64,000 nt of DNA from assembly GCF_022581195.2 (NCBI RefSeq), contig NC_061472.1, positions 3,720,001 through 3,784,000 of the forward strand, written 5' to 3'. Under the pieces are notes generated by a model, which searched no databases, was not told the origin of the DNA, and saw only the letters and a list, made by a program, of their open reading frames with translations. The DNA is from Helicoverpa zea (lineage: Eukaryota; Arthropoda; Insecta; Lepidoptera; Noctuidae). Positions 1 through 13,100 of the stretch are shown here, piece by piece; the first letter of the stretch is position 1, and every line of letters begins with the position of its first letter. A program made the translations under genes and the position numbers.

Positions 1-599
1 TACTTAAATACCTAATCATTGTCTTCGAATTAAAAAAAACTAGATCTGCCTTAATTTAAAATACCAATACCAACTAGGTACCTATATTAAATAGGAAAAT
101 CCATACTTAGATACAAGAAAAAAAAAGTTTTTTTTTTTAATATTTTAATACCTAACCTGTCGAACCCTTTAAGACACATAAGCTATTTGTTCCTACCTAG
201 TCTGCTAGGAATCAACTGATCCAATTAGCCCCTAACATTCACCCACATAATTTCCTAAAACACGATAGGTAGTTAGGTACCTATCTTCAGTAGGCAAACG
301 TTGATAGTCTGCCTAACTAACTACCCCTATTGAAACTGTCACAACGGCATGCTAATAACTGTGTTACCATGTGACAAGCCAGAAAACCAGTATGTTTATT
401 TTGAACTTTTGAGTGGCCATAATGAATCCAGCTACTGAACATGATTATAAGGGCCATGTGCTTACAGACACTATAAGCTATCAAAATTTACACAGCGGTA
501 GACCGGTACTCGAACGTCATTATACATTCTTTTGACAAGACGTGTCTTTAAATAATTAAAAAAAAGAAACTGCATAGCAGTCTATTCATCTCCGAAGTT
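1..599. other. Intergenic sequence upstream of Delta
   Basis: AT-rich, with many TACCTA/TAGGTA words typical of lepidopteran non-coding DNA. No ORF with protein-like composition and no recognisable element was found. Distal promoter sequence of the Delta gene may lie here, but nothing specific supports that. Confidence 0.5.
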
Positions 600-1083
600 T
601 TTATACAGGGGCACGTGTTCGCATACAGTACATGGGCTGTTTTCCGTGTATTTTCTGGTCGGGTGCGCAGCGGTGCGCGCGGGCGGTGCGAGGGGCGCGC
701 GGGGCAGGTCGCCGGCAGATGCGCCGCGCAGCGCCATCTCTCGGGGCCCGGCGCGCCACGCGCCAGGTGCGCGCTGCCCGCACCGCGGCCGCCGCCCGCC
801 CTCAGTCCGCCGTCACGCGCCGCCGCGACAACACGTTATTAAGGCCTCTGTACGCCACTACACGCGACGCGCGCGTTTCGAACGTAGTGAACGATCTCGC
901 GACCGGTTCGCCGTAGCCCATGAGCGACCAGTGACATCTCGATACTTGTGCTGTGTGACTTGCAGTGAAACGCTCAGTGCATACATGTGCAAGTGATGGA
1001 TTACTGCGGATCTACCTTCGAGTGCTGACGACCGGGTACGGTCCCGACGTATGCCCCGGCGCCGCTAGCCCGGACGCGCCAGC
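600..1083 (+). promoter_or_regulatory. Dl: GC-rich promoter and 5' UTR island of Delta
   Basis: Sharp rise in GC and CpG content from about 655, running into the first coding exon at 1084. Two copies of the arthropod initiator core TCAGT are present at 802-806 and 974-978, and either could mark a start site. No convincing TATA box or downstream promoter element is placed correctly. The ORFs across this island have the Arg/Ala/Pro composition of GC-rich non-coding DNA and are not called. The exact start site is inferred, not seen. Confidence 0.55.
1051..1068 (+). other. Candidate 5-codon upstream ORF (MPRRR)
   Basis: An ATG at 1051 is followed by four codons and TAG at 1066-1068, 15 nt before the Delta start codon. 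If the transcript starts upstream of this point, scanning ribosomes would meet this ATG first. Whether it is translated is unknown. Confidence 0.3.
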
Positions 1084-1131
1084 ATGCGCGCCCCCGCGGT
1101 GCTCATCGCCCTGCTAGGGTTTCTGCCCCAG
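1084..1131 (+). CDS. Dl: Delta exon 1: start codon and signal peptide
   Basis: Sixteen codons in phase 0 beginning MRAPAVLIALLG, a short Arg followed by a hydrophobic core as expected of a secretory signal. The donor is CAG|GTACTG, weaker than consensus after the third base. The intron falls near the end of the signal sequence, so exon 2 starts just before the mature MNNL domain. The start is chosen because it is the only in-frame ATG that gives a signal peptide. Confidence 0.85.
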
Positions 1132-4100
1132 GTACTGATATCGACACCCAAAACCGCGAATCCCCGTTTGTTTACGTTTCGCATCGGCGTAATCCAATCG
1201 AAAACTCGTGGTTCGCATCGCTTCTCATAAACAAGGCAGCGATGCAAACCGGCGGGTGTAGGTGCGACCGCTGTGCACTAGGCGATAGTTTCCCACGAGC
1301 GTGGCGCGCGGCCGGCCTGCCAGATCGTCCTGGATAGTGCTGGGGAGCGAGGGTGTAGTGTAGGTTAGGCGAGCGAGCAGTCGTGACCGGCCGCGACTCG
1401 GCCCGCCGACTCCTCCACGCGCCTGTGTGTGTCCGATACGTTTACCGAGCAAACATAGGTACATAGTTATAAAGAAAGTTCAGGTTTTAATACGACCGGC
1501 GCGCGGGGTCAGCTAGGTCGCGAGCCTCTTCGTTTTAAAATTAGATGCATTCCGAGGCTTTGCGGCGGATCCGAGTCGGCAAGAGACGTGTTCGCGACGA
1601 TCTGCATGCACTGCACCAACGACAAGAATAACTCTTCCAGACGAGTCTCAAGGCGCGCGATATTTCGGGCAGGGTTAGTAGTTCGGTCTAGTTTACACGA
1701 CAGAACCCTTTGCTTGTTTATTGACCGTCGCTAATCGTCGGAAAATAGGCGCCGAAAGTACTTAAACTGGACATAAATAAACAATGCGCTCTAGATGAAA
1801 GTTCTGAGAAAATTGACAAGAGGTGGTAGACTGTAAATATCTAGAGTAATATGAGGTCATCGCCCTGTGAACCGGTCAAGGTTACTTGTCCTACGCCAAG
1901 GGTTGCGGCCGTGGAGAGCTCACGGTGACGTGTGAACTTCACAGTTCATGTAACTTTCGTGCTTTTTATCGCAACACTTTTATATGCGATATAAGTAGCC
2001 TGGCTTATCGATAAACGTAGACTTAATTAACTTCGTTATTTGCCTCATTAACGACTAAAGGAAACATATCAATCATTCGAGTGTAGCCTTTCAGTCCAAT
2101 GGGCGGAGATACAAGATGTTTATTTATGTCCGGAGAACATCTAAGAGTACATTTTAAACAAGCTAAAGAAAAGCACATCGTATGATTCACCCAACCACCG
2201 GTAAATAGATACATGTTCGACTCGATACTTAATCGATATGTAGATCTCCGCCTTACGTTCCCAACATTGTTAGGAGTGCGCCTAGCTAAAGTTTAAGCCT
2301 ATTTACAAGCGCTACCGAAATGTCAACAAGGGCCCGATAATAATAAAAAAATCGATACTTGTCTCGGGTAACTTTTTGTTCTCCCGCATCGTTTACCGGT
2401 CTCCGAGTGCAATTTACAACGAGGGAGCTATTCCCCAATGTATGCGTGTGCGCACTGTGAACGAATAGTTATAATGTGTTCGCAAAATGTACCGTTAATA
2501 TCACAAACACATGCACTTTGTTATACGAATATTAATAAAACTCGTCCGCGAACAACCGGTGTGTCGGGAATTGATCCTCACTCCGGCTGATCCGTGTGAT
2601 TTTTGTGCACTTTTTATCATCAATTGCTGTTTTAATTGTTTTTCTGATGCGCCAATCAGGTTTAATTAAATAGTGTGGGTCCTTTTCAAACCAGCATACA
2701 TTGTGTAGGCATCTATTTATTTATAGTCCTGTGCGTGTGTGTGCGTGCGAGTGAGTTTTCAAGGCGCTATAATACATTATGAATGAAGTCGCGTTGTTTC
2801 ATAAAAAAACGGTATTTTGCGCACCACCGCTCAGGACTGGTTTGTCTTGCCCCTGGTCCCGTCTACGTGACGACGATCGTGCATTGATGTAATTGTCCCA
2901 CCGATCAGTCAACTCGATTCTTTATACTCGATACATCCGTAGGAATCGATGTCCGGATTTTTCTTTTTTTACCACACGTGCAAGCCAGTAGCTAATTCAG
3001 CTGCATTATTCTTTCTTTGATCGCGTTCGAAACTCGAATCGCGTGATCATTCCACCGCCTTTTTGATCGGAAGCGGCGTCGGAAACACGTCTGCCCGAAA
3101 ACCGCAACGTAATAATTTCCAATTTCAAATAAGTAAATAATTCACTGAAGGTTGCTTGTTTCGATTCGTGATCGCGTTTATCCCTGAGAAATTATTCAGA
3201 GGATAGGTTTATTAAAAACAGTTGTATCCTTATTTTCCATGTATGGTTATAAATGAGTTGATATTTTTTAATGCAATAGGTAGGACATTGTTGCATTCTA
3301 TAACATATTCTTGATTACGCTCGGCGTCTACCTGTCGCAAATCTAGGACATAGCATGTCATAGCGCGCATGGAACCTTACCAGTGCGTGTATGATTGCGT
3401 TGCGATTGGTGATATAATCGATATATATTTCAATTTTAGGTGTGTATCTGTCTATGTGTTCAGTGTAACTTGTCTATGCTTTCATAGGGCTGTCAAAGTT
3501 TTTATACGAAATTTCAAATTCAACTCATAAAGTTGCCAATTCAATGTTTAAAAAATAAAAATGAAATCTGTATTTTAATTATAAAGGAAGTCAACAGTTT
3601 GAAACTGGTAACCCCGGTAATAATACCCGAGCAGGTGCAGTCATTAATGGCAACTCTTAAACACACTAACATCTGCTTTTTCCACAATCCACTCAAGTCG
3701 GGCACACGAATTCTAATTGCCGGCTTGACATGTTGATTTAAAGTTCAATTCTCACTGTTGAATTGGTTAACTGAGTAAACCAGACGTTTTAATGTCATTT
3801 TACTGCTCAAAACCTCACATGAAAGTAGACTAAACTGTTATACGTGTCATACTTAAACTTACTAAAACTTGATCAAGTTTTACGTTCGTAGAAAATGTCG
3901 AATTCCATTAGATTAGATATTAAATGCCTACCTAGAAAAACTAGCCAGTAGGTTGAATTATTTCTAATAAAAATGCCTAGTTCGTAATTTCAATACTGTA
4001 ATCCACTAGTGTTCTCGTACCGTAAAGTTTACTTCATAAAGTTGGGTAACTAGTGTTAATTTTGTATGAAGAAACCATTTCGTTAGCGAATACCTACCAC

Positions 4101-7100
4101 TTACAAAGTTTTCTCTGTAATTTCCCAACAATTTGGTAAGTAAAATACTCTTATTATAAACCACCTGCCGTTTTAGAACCTCATTCACGAAAAAATCACA
4201 TAAAACAGTAACAAAAGCACAATAATAAATTAAACGTCATATGTCATGTTAGCAATAACTATTTAAGTATGTGAAACTCCTTAACGGTAGGTTTTTAACC
4301 CTGTTATAATTTCGTCCATTGTCCAAAATGGTTTTTGTTCTATGTGAACCGACTCAATTATAAAAGACTTTATATGAAATACGTATAATCGCCGGTTTTT
4401 AACAGCTTAACTATGTGAAATTTTAAGTTTTCGTCTCATTGTGACGAGCATGTAATGACCGATTGTGAGGCGCGTGCGTCACTCAATAGATACTTGGAAA
4501 AAACATAATGCATCTAAAACATACTAAAAAAAATTATACTGTATGAAAAATACAAAAATTAATTATGCCATAACATAATTGGCCGATGTGGAACAGCCGC
4601 TCATTACAGCCATATACGGCCATTAAAATGTATAAATGTTTTTGTGTTTCAATCCCGTCCGGACGTTTAATTGATTCCCAGTGACATTCGTGAAAAAACA
4701 AATATGGCTGCCAGGACCATTGATCAGATTACGCAATGTAACCAAACTGGATGCTCGGGGAAGTCAATATTATGTATTATTTATAAACAGACGCGATGCT
4801 TAGCTTTCTTGTGCGAAATCAAAGGATAAGTCGATTGAATGATGTGCTTCGCGATAAACCATTACCATAAATGTGTTTGTAATAAGTAAATAATTCAACC
4901 CTATTTCGGAAAGAGTGCGCAATGTCGATGGTAGGGCGGTCGTTCGTTTTCAAATTTCGAAATTTATCGGATGCCGCGTAATTCAACCAGTAACCTTCTA
5001 ATTTAAGGTTCTATTGTTTAGTGTTGCTAGTGCAAATTATTAAATTCCGAATTGGGTAAATGTGTTAGCGACGCTGGTAAGTGTAGGTTGCACAAGAATA
5101 GAGCTTCAGGCATAGCGGAGTGATGAGTCGGTGCTTCTATTACACGTGGGTTGAAAGTTAAGGCCATAAGTTGACAGTTATGAATACTCACTTACTTGAT
5201 GCTGCGAATAAGTTATTACTTACTGTGTGGGCGTCAATTAAGAAATAATTAAACGCGTAATGAGAATAAGATTACACGCTCGTTATTTCGTAACTGCATC
5301 TAAATCTTCTTATGTACTCAAAGTGGTAAGCAAACGGAACTGTGGTCGACTGTATTATACCGTTTCATAACGTTGCAACGAATTACGATGTGCAATGGAT
5401 GATAGCAGTTACATTGAAAATAATTCCATTCCTTCCTCTACGCATTAAAGTATCGACATGATGTATTTTAGATCGATATTCTATTGACAATTTAGTAGAC
5501 AGCAATACTGATTATTTTGACTAACTCACTGCTGTTCAAAAGTGGATGTCAAGTAATTATTTCGGTAGTCAAACAAGAAAGGTTAAACTCTAAAGAATTT
5601 TAATAAGTTCCGTATTCAATCTCGTCAGTGAGAGGTTCACACGTATAATCCCAATAACAATTCAAGCAAGAAGATCTGGTTTACGATATAAGAGAGTACA
5701 CGACTCCGATCATAGCGCTCGGTACACCGACGCACGAAATCTCAATTCGCTTGTGCAACACGCTTAAATAACCGCAAAATACCTTATTATGCGCTTTCCA
5801 TATACGTTCTAGGCAATCTACGGGGCCTATTACGTTCCACACTCATGATTCTCCGTTAATTTCAAATTCCTGACTTAGATCATAAGTTCTTATGTCGGCA
5901 CAGCTGCCCAGCATCGACACAAAGGAGATCGCAACATTTGTCGCGCGACTAAATATCCTTACGTTTTATAAAAGGCCGTTTATTTTCTTCTAAAGACGTT
6001 CTGTGAAACGGAACGCCCTTTGTGAGCCAACCCGGCGCGTCCCCCTCAACACAATACCGACATTGAAACTAAGTTCTGTGAAAAGTCAGGTCAGAAAACC
6101 AATTAGTGACAGCGTTCATTCATCAGCTGCTATAAGACTAATATAATAGTTTTTTCCATGTGCAATTAATTTGATCTCGCGCTCGCCGTTCTATTTAAAG
6201 GCCGAACATCTTTATGGCATGTGTAGAGTATGAACTCTAAAAAACCTAAATGAAAAAATAAATCATACTCGATGATTCCAAATTTAAATGGGATATTGCG
6301 AATTGATGCACTGGCCACATCGTCGCGCTATTAAAAGACTCTGTTTTGGTGTTTATTTTAACACATTTCGCGTGTGTATAACGGGAGAGATGAAAAACAT
6401 TCCCCTGTGTTTCATTATTTGTGTTATTTTTAGACTACGTTCAACCTGCTTGAACGAGTGTTTACTCTGTTGCCTTACTTACATACAATAGCGTTCACAT
6501 TATTACTCCTTATTATATCTCCGGATAAGTGACTTCAAAAATGCGTTTCGACTTAATACTAAGAGGTAAATAGCATCCGCTTAGTAAGTGTTCAATAAAT
6601 CATTCTGACGCAGTAATTTTCTTTGAAAATATGTCTAGTCTAGATCGTGATTCTGTACGATTAAAACAAAAAAGAATTAATGTAACTCAATATATTAGTT
6701 GAAATGTTATTACGAGATGGCCGATTAGGTATTCAAATCAATTTGAATGGTTCGCTCGATGGCTCGCTCGGCGCAATTAATGTTGCCATGCTCGTACTTT
6801 CCTTTTAACGTGGAAAAAAAATATTGATGTTCACGACTGACGTCGAATGCATTAACTTGTATTGGTATGTTAAATAAATTAACGCCGTGTTGATTACTGA
6901 CACACATTCGAGTTTGTTGAATCGATTAATTTAATAAAATAGATCGTGCTAGGAAAACAATTTGAAGGTTTTATTAAAGTTAAATAAAGGTAGTGACTAA
7001 TTGTCGATAAAAGTTAGCGCCTTTTAAAATGTAGTCTAAACAACATCAATCAGAGAGTCAGCGCGTCAAATCTGCCCGAAGACATAATAAAACATAAGTT

Positions 7101-10100
7101 ATTCGGTAGTCGGGTAAGTATTATTTAATTGTCGGTCTGTCCAGCCCGGGGCGAGGCGATGAACGCTCGCTTCCCGCTACGTTTTTTAACGCACTTTTTG
7201 TGTTTACCGTAATTCACTAACTTATTTACATTAACAACTTATTAATTGTTCAATCTATTAAGTAGTTTAATCTTTAGAAATTAGCTTTTATACAGTAGAC
7301 CACAATCCATCAAATTCCTTGCTACTATAACTCGTCTATAAACAATTGACCGACAAAAAAGGGGATGTTTAGAGTGGTGCGTAGCTTTTTTTCTGCATTT
7401 TTTTGGATCCGCTCCTACCTGACAACCACGTGAATGTGTGAAGTGAGGGTACTTCGTCCTCCTCTTTTGTAAGCTAGAAGAAAGAGAGGACGCGACGTTT
7501 CGCGCAGTCGGATACAGAGTTTCACCCCTGTCGCACACGCAGGAAGTTTGTTCAAATCTGGTGTATTTTTTTACCGTGGTTTTGTTTAAACGGGGGCTGA
7601 ATTTGACGAGGATAGACATACCGTCTCATAGATAAGGCTCTACTGAATGGATGATTGTTCTGTCTCTTATCTTTGACAATACAAACCGAAGGTCATACTT
7701 CGTGGGAAACTAATTAAGAAAGCTTCTGAATGTGGTTATAATCCATTTGTTATGTGCCAAGCAAAAACCTCTGTACGGTCCCGGAATCTATGTTACATAC
7801 ATTATTTATTCATGCTTAATTCAACATTAATTTTGCCTTGTATGTAAGCCGGGGCTATTAATAATGAGATGAAGGCTTATCAACAAAAAATATTTACTAA
7901 AATTTAGTCAAAACTGACTGTATAACGTATTCTGGGTCATTAACAAGTCTTATAATGATTCGGACCACGTCACGATTTAACGAGAGAAATACTAAAGTTT
8001 TATGAATGTAATTTATTGTTGTATAGCCAACTAAATAAATAATCAATTAGAACGAAAGCACCGGAAATGATTCTTTTAAAGCCTTTTTTATTTCATAAAG
8101 TTTATACCTTCTGCGCGCGCGCAACATAGTATTAGTCGCCGGTAATGATTTGCCAAGACATGGCCGCCATAATTTAATACGTACCACTTCCTTCCGATGC
8201 CATATAAAACAGGATAGGCTTTTTGACTTAACTTTTATAATCTGTGTTATTTTAAATTTAAATTCGACATTTTCCTTAGCTTGGCTTTAAAGAGTTTTAA
8301 CATTATAAAACTCCTTGTTTCTCCTTAATTCAAAATTGCTAGCACATAATTATATTATACAATGTAAGGATAATAGACGGCTGTTCTGAAACTGCTAACA
8401 TTACAAGCTCGCTCCCTAATGCATTAGTCTTAAAACTTGTTGACCCTACATGCACTGCGACCAACTGCATTCTTCCATTAATATAAGGGTTGTGCACCCT
8501 GGAGGGCAACAGAACCAGTTATTATTATTCATACACTATAAAAAAACTCAAGGGAATTCTAGTCGTCTCTTTAACAATTGCTTATCTATCATCGCGCTTC
8601 AAAATATCCAAGTTCTTCAAAAATCGGTAGTTCTGACTAAGATCGTTTAAAACAAAGCGGGGGGTATTGTTTGACAGTTCGATTGACAAAAAATGCATTG
8701 TTACGTCAGTAACGTTCGAAATTCGATTCATAGGGGTGTTACCGGGTTCACCCCACACGCGTTGTTACTTGCAACCCCATTTTTGAGCGACCTACATAAA
8801 GTGTCCAGTAAAACCGTTAATGTCTCGACGGGATCGATCGCACGGACAGTTGTGCAAATAGTTTGTTTGAGGATTACATCTTTGGGGCGACGAAAGCTGT
8901 ATTGCCAGTTTGTTTGTTGTTGTCACACTGAATCTGATATATTGACACACTTAATCTTTACATTTACCCCATTCCTGACACGTTTACTACATTATTTGTT
9001 TTTCTCCTTCCAGGTGCTGACGTCTGGTTCCTTCGAACTTAGGATAAAAAGTTTTACGAACTCATTGGGTAGGTTAAGTAGTGGGCAGTGCTGTGATGGT
9101 TCCTCAAATAGTGACGCGCCGTGTTTGGCGCCGTGCAGGACTAAATTCCGAGTGTGCCTCAAGATATATCAAGCTAACATCGACACCACGTCACCCTGTA
9201 CCTTCGGTGACATTACAACGCCTGTGTTGGGCGGCAACTCACTGGATGTGCCCAACCTGCACGTGGAAGGATTTAGCAATCCCATCGTGTTCCCCTTCGA
9301 TTTCACATGGCCGGTAAGTGTCTTAAAATAAGTCTTTAGTACTCGTAGTCGGTATTGATGTTTCGTAAACAAAACAACACCTCATTAATTTTGTAGGCAA
9401 CAGTAAAATCAATACGTCGTAAAAGAAGCATTAAGTAGCAACCCTACATCAATAAATCAACGCGCTGGAAGTTACCAACGCTCAAATTCCAATAATCCAC
9501 GCGGAGACCACTCCGGGCATCTCATTCGCCGTAAATAATAGTAAAAAAGAAATTAAGGGATTCTATATTCAAATTTGACAGAAGCGATGACGATAAGAAT
9601 ACTTGATGGTTTAACGAGCAGCCGCGTGGGAGGATTACAGCGTTCAATGGTTCATTTTTAATTAATTATGAAGTCGCTCTGTGTACGGGCAGCCGTGTGT
9701 TATTAGATGTAGTCGGTTAGCCTTCGTCGTGGCTGTGTTCTCATCTTCACCGGCGATTAGAGCGCAGAGGCCGGCCGGAATCGTGATTCGATATTGTAAT
9801 TACATGTTATTTATTTACAGATCGCGCTTAGATCTATCTCGATTCCAAGGATAACGGACGTCTTAATTGGACCTTAGTTACGGTTATTTCGCTCGGCGTC
9901 AATTGTGTACGGTTTACACAGGCCGCGTGTGGACCTAGAGGTTTCGAGTGCTATTTGTATTTTATTTAGCGGCCCGCTTCAAATGTCGTACCGTCTCGTA
10001 ATGTTTGAGCAAACAATCGGACCCAAGCCGCGCTTGCACAAGCTCCGACCATCTGGAGAAAACGTGACATTTGGTAACTAAACCAAACTGCAGGTACACC

Positions 10101-13100
10101 CAACTGGGCATAGTCGAAATTTAAAACTTTTTCGGATAGTGGAAGCGCGTCCGGTAACTGCCGCTATCATTCCGAATGAATTGGCGCTAAATTGAAACTT
10201 CCTGTTTAAATTCACATAGAGTTCTCTATTGCAAGCATGTGTTGACATGCGATCAATTGAGCGAAAGCGGCCTGCAGAATGGTTTAATCTATCAAATTTC
10301 AAAAGTGACAGGCTAAGCTGACGTCGATTCTACGCCATGTGCAGTTTATCTTACTGCAGTCGGACATCGAAAGTCACCCATATGTCGCTAAAACTGTTAA
10401 ATACTGTACCCGAGGATATGCGCCATACGCCTCGCCGCTTACCGATACGGTTACAGTTGGATGCGTCTCATTTAAATAATACAATCTGCCCCTAGCATTA
10501 TTAGTAGAAGCTGACTTGGATTTTTTCTCACAATGAGGTCATCGTCGGCCAGAGAAGCGCCTGTTTTACGAGGCATATCGCGCGCACGAATAAATATGTA
10601 CCGGGTTATGTGTTAGTATATGGTATGTTCCGCACGCTGGCTTCGTGACCGGCCCGGCAGGTGAACGGGCTCCGCGCCGAGATGCTCGCAGACGCTCGAT
10701 TTTCGAATTTGACATTTAATTTACTCATCGAATTCTCGATGGCTGGCATCACAATATTTTGAAACTTGAACCAGCCAGCGCGCTGACACTAACCGGCCTG
10801 CTGTAATACAACCTCGGCGAAGTAATCTTAAACGCAACTGCATCCGAACTTTATCTGATCCCTTGTGAAATAAATCGGTGCTAGAGCCGTAAGGAGATTT
10901 GACCCGCACGATAATAGGTCATGAGCATATTAATATTACTGACAACATCGAACAGTGAAATTACAAGTAAAGCGGCGCGCGCGTTAACGACGCATAGAAA
11001 CGATATATCATGCAGCGTTTAGAGAAAGAGATGGCTCACTCCGAAAAGAAATCTCATTTGTATGCAGTCGCTCGGCGCGGCGGCGGGATTTCATTTATTT
11101 CACTCTCATACAATTTGTGTTTGTAAATTACAAGTTTTATATTGTGATGCGCGCTCCGAGGCCCGTTAGGCAGTCCGGATGTCAAAGAGGTGAGGACCAG
11201 ATTATGAGCGAGTCTTCGCACGTACCGAGAGCGGCTAATGGCTGGCTCACATCGCGGATAGGAGAAAGGTCAACGATACTTGCCCTTAATGCCAGGGGTG
11301 TACACCCCACGGCATGAACGGGCCCATTCACTAGCGCCGCGTACAACCGTTATACGCTGCCGTTTTAATGCGAAAAAATGTTGAGCTTATGCAATTGTGC
11401 ATTTACACCTGCTTTGCGGAGAGAGCGCCAAATGTCAAAGTGTGCTTCCGCGCATGCGCGGGCCCGGCGCGAGCGCATTACGCGGGGCTGGCCGTGAACT
11501 ATACTTTTTATGGATCCAAGATCCGTATTGCGTGATGTTACTCATAGACGGCATTGTGTCTTATCTTAATAAATTTGTCCCTCATCTATTGTTACGCAGT
11601 TACAATAAATTCGATGGTTAATCTCTCTCTATTGTAGTCTGCAGCTGTTAATTCGAACTGTTTGGTGAGACTAGGAAGTGCAGTGTAGGATCGTAGCTGT
11701 CGTCTGATCATAACTCACAAATATTCCGCAAGTCATTTTCCCACGGGGCGGGGATTACGAAGACCCCCTACTATTTGCGATCTTGCAAAAACTCGCACCG
11801 AACGGTCGTAATTATTAATTGCGGAAATACCTGAAACTGTTTTTCTAAAGACCTTTATCCACCGCATCTTAAAATAGCTCGTTTAATTTATTTTAAGTGG
11901 AACCTTTGCATGCATAGCGGTTGCTAATAGCGGCAAATATCTAAAATTAAAATAGTTATTTGAAGGCTTAAAGAATAACCCTATAATGCAGCGGGAGGTG
12001 GGCCCTGTATTCTTTAATTAGTTAACTTATCTATTCCGTTAGTAACACCTTGAATAAAAATAACGAGTTTCTTTAGTTTCGTGATAAGGAATGTTAGGAA
12101 CTAGTTACTGGTAAGCTGTGGGCGAAGGAAATAATAAATTAGAATTGTTCTTAGGACATAGGTGCTGAATATTTTGCGATCATTTGCCTTTAGTTAATTT
12201 GCTTGTAATTTTTATTTAATCCTTTTACTTTTTAGCCCCATTATTCAATGTCAAATCACCAAAATTTCTATATCCATGAATAAATAAGAGGAAAAATAAT
12301 TTACAATCTAAATAGGAACTAATTAATAATAGCGATATTTTGACGGCCACTGATAACAAGGCCATGTGCATCTCATGTTTCGGAAGTCATTACCAGCAAT
12401 GTGGCACAAACCATCCAGCATTTGTTACCGACTTGACTCATTTCATTAATTAACCTTAATTAAAAACACCAACTTAATCACCAAATTCATGTTTTAAAAA
12501 TAATTTTCTAAGCAACAGACCGAGAAGTTAAGCTTCCTCTATGGTTCGAAGCAAAAAGTATGTATGCAAGTCATTAACTTGTGTAGAATTAACAAAACAA
12601 ATACTACATTGTCTACGGGTTTAAAAGCTCAGCCTGATTAATGTATTTGTGTCGTTAAGTGAAGAAACACACGTCTTTATTGTGGAACAAGTAGACTAAG
12701 CAAGAGCGTAACTAATTCTAGAGATTGTTACTTATTTTGCATGTTTCGTAAAATAGTTTCACGCTCCAAATAGCACCGCTCTAATGAAAGTATGAAAATT
12801 CTTCTTTAAGTACCTACATGGTCACAATTCATGCGTGTACCATTTTTTTTTTAATAAGTACAGGTGTATTCTGAGAAATTAACGTTTTAGTGACGTCACG
12901 TTCCATTCGAATTTCAAAACAATAGTACGGTAACGCACGCGGCGTCGGTCGAATGCCGTTCTTAATCCATTGTCGCGTGTGAACTCAGTCGCTTTTTGCG
13001 CTTCATAGCGGCGTACACATTAGAAAGTAATTAACGATCCACAGCGCGTCGCGTAAAAACTCACACCTCGACCAAACTTGTGCCTCAAATCGTCAGTAAT

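Noticed and set aside
601..996. Overlapping Arg/Ala-rich ORFs on both strands over the Delta promoter island
   Set aside because: Composition of GC-rich non-coding DNA, present in several frames at once, no family resemblance.
12885..12905. CRE-like TGACGTCA in Delta intron 2
   Set aside because: A single 8-bp match without supporting context is expected by chance in a 64-kb window.
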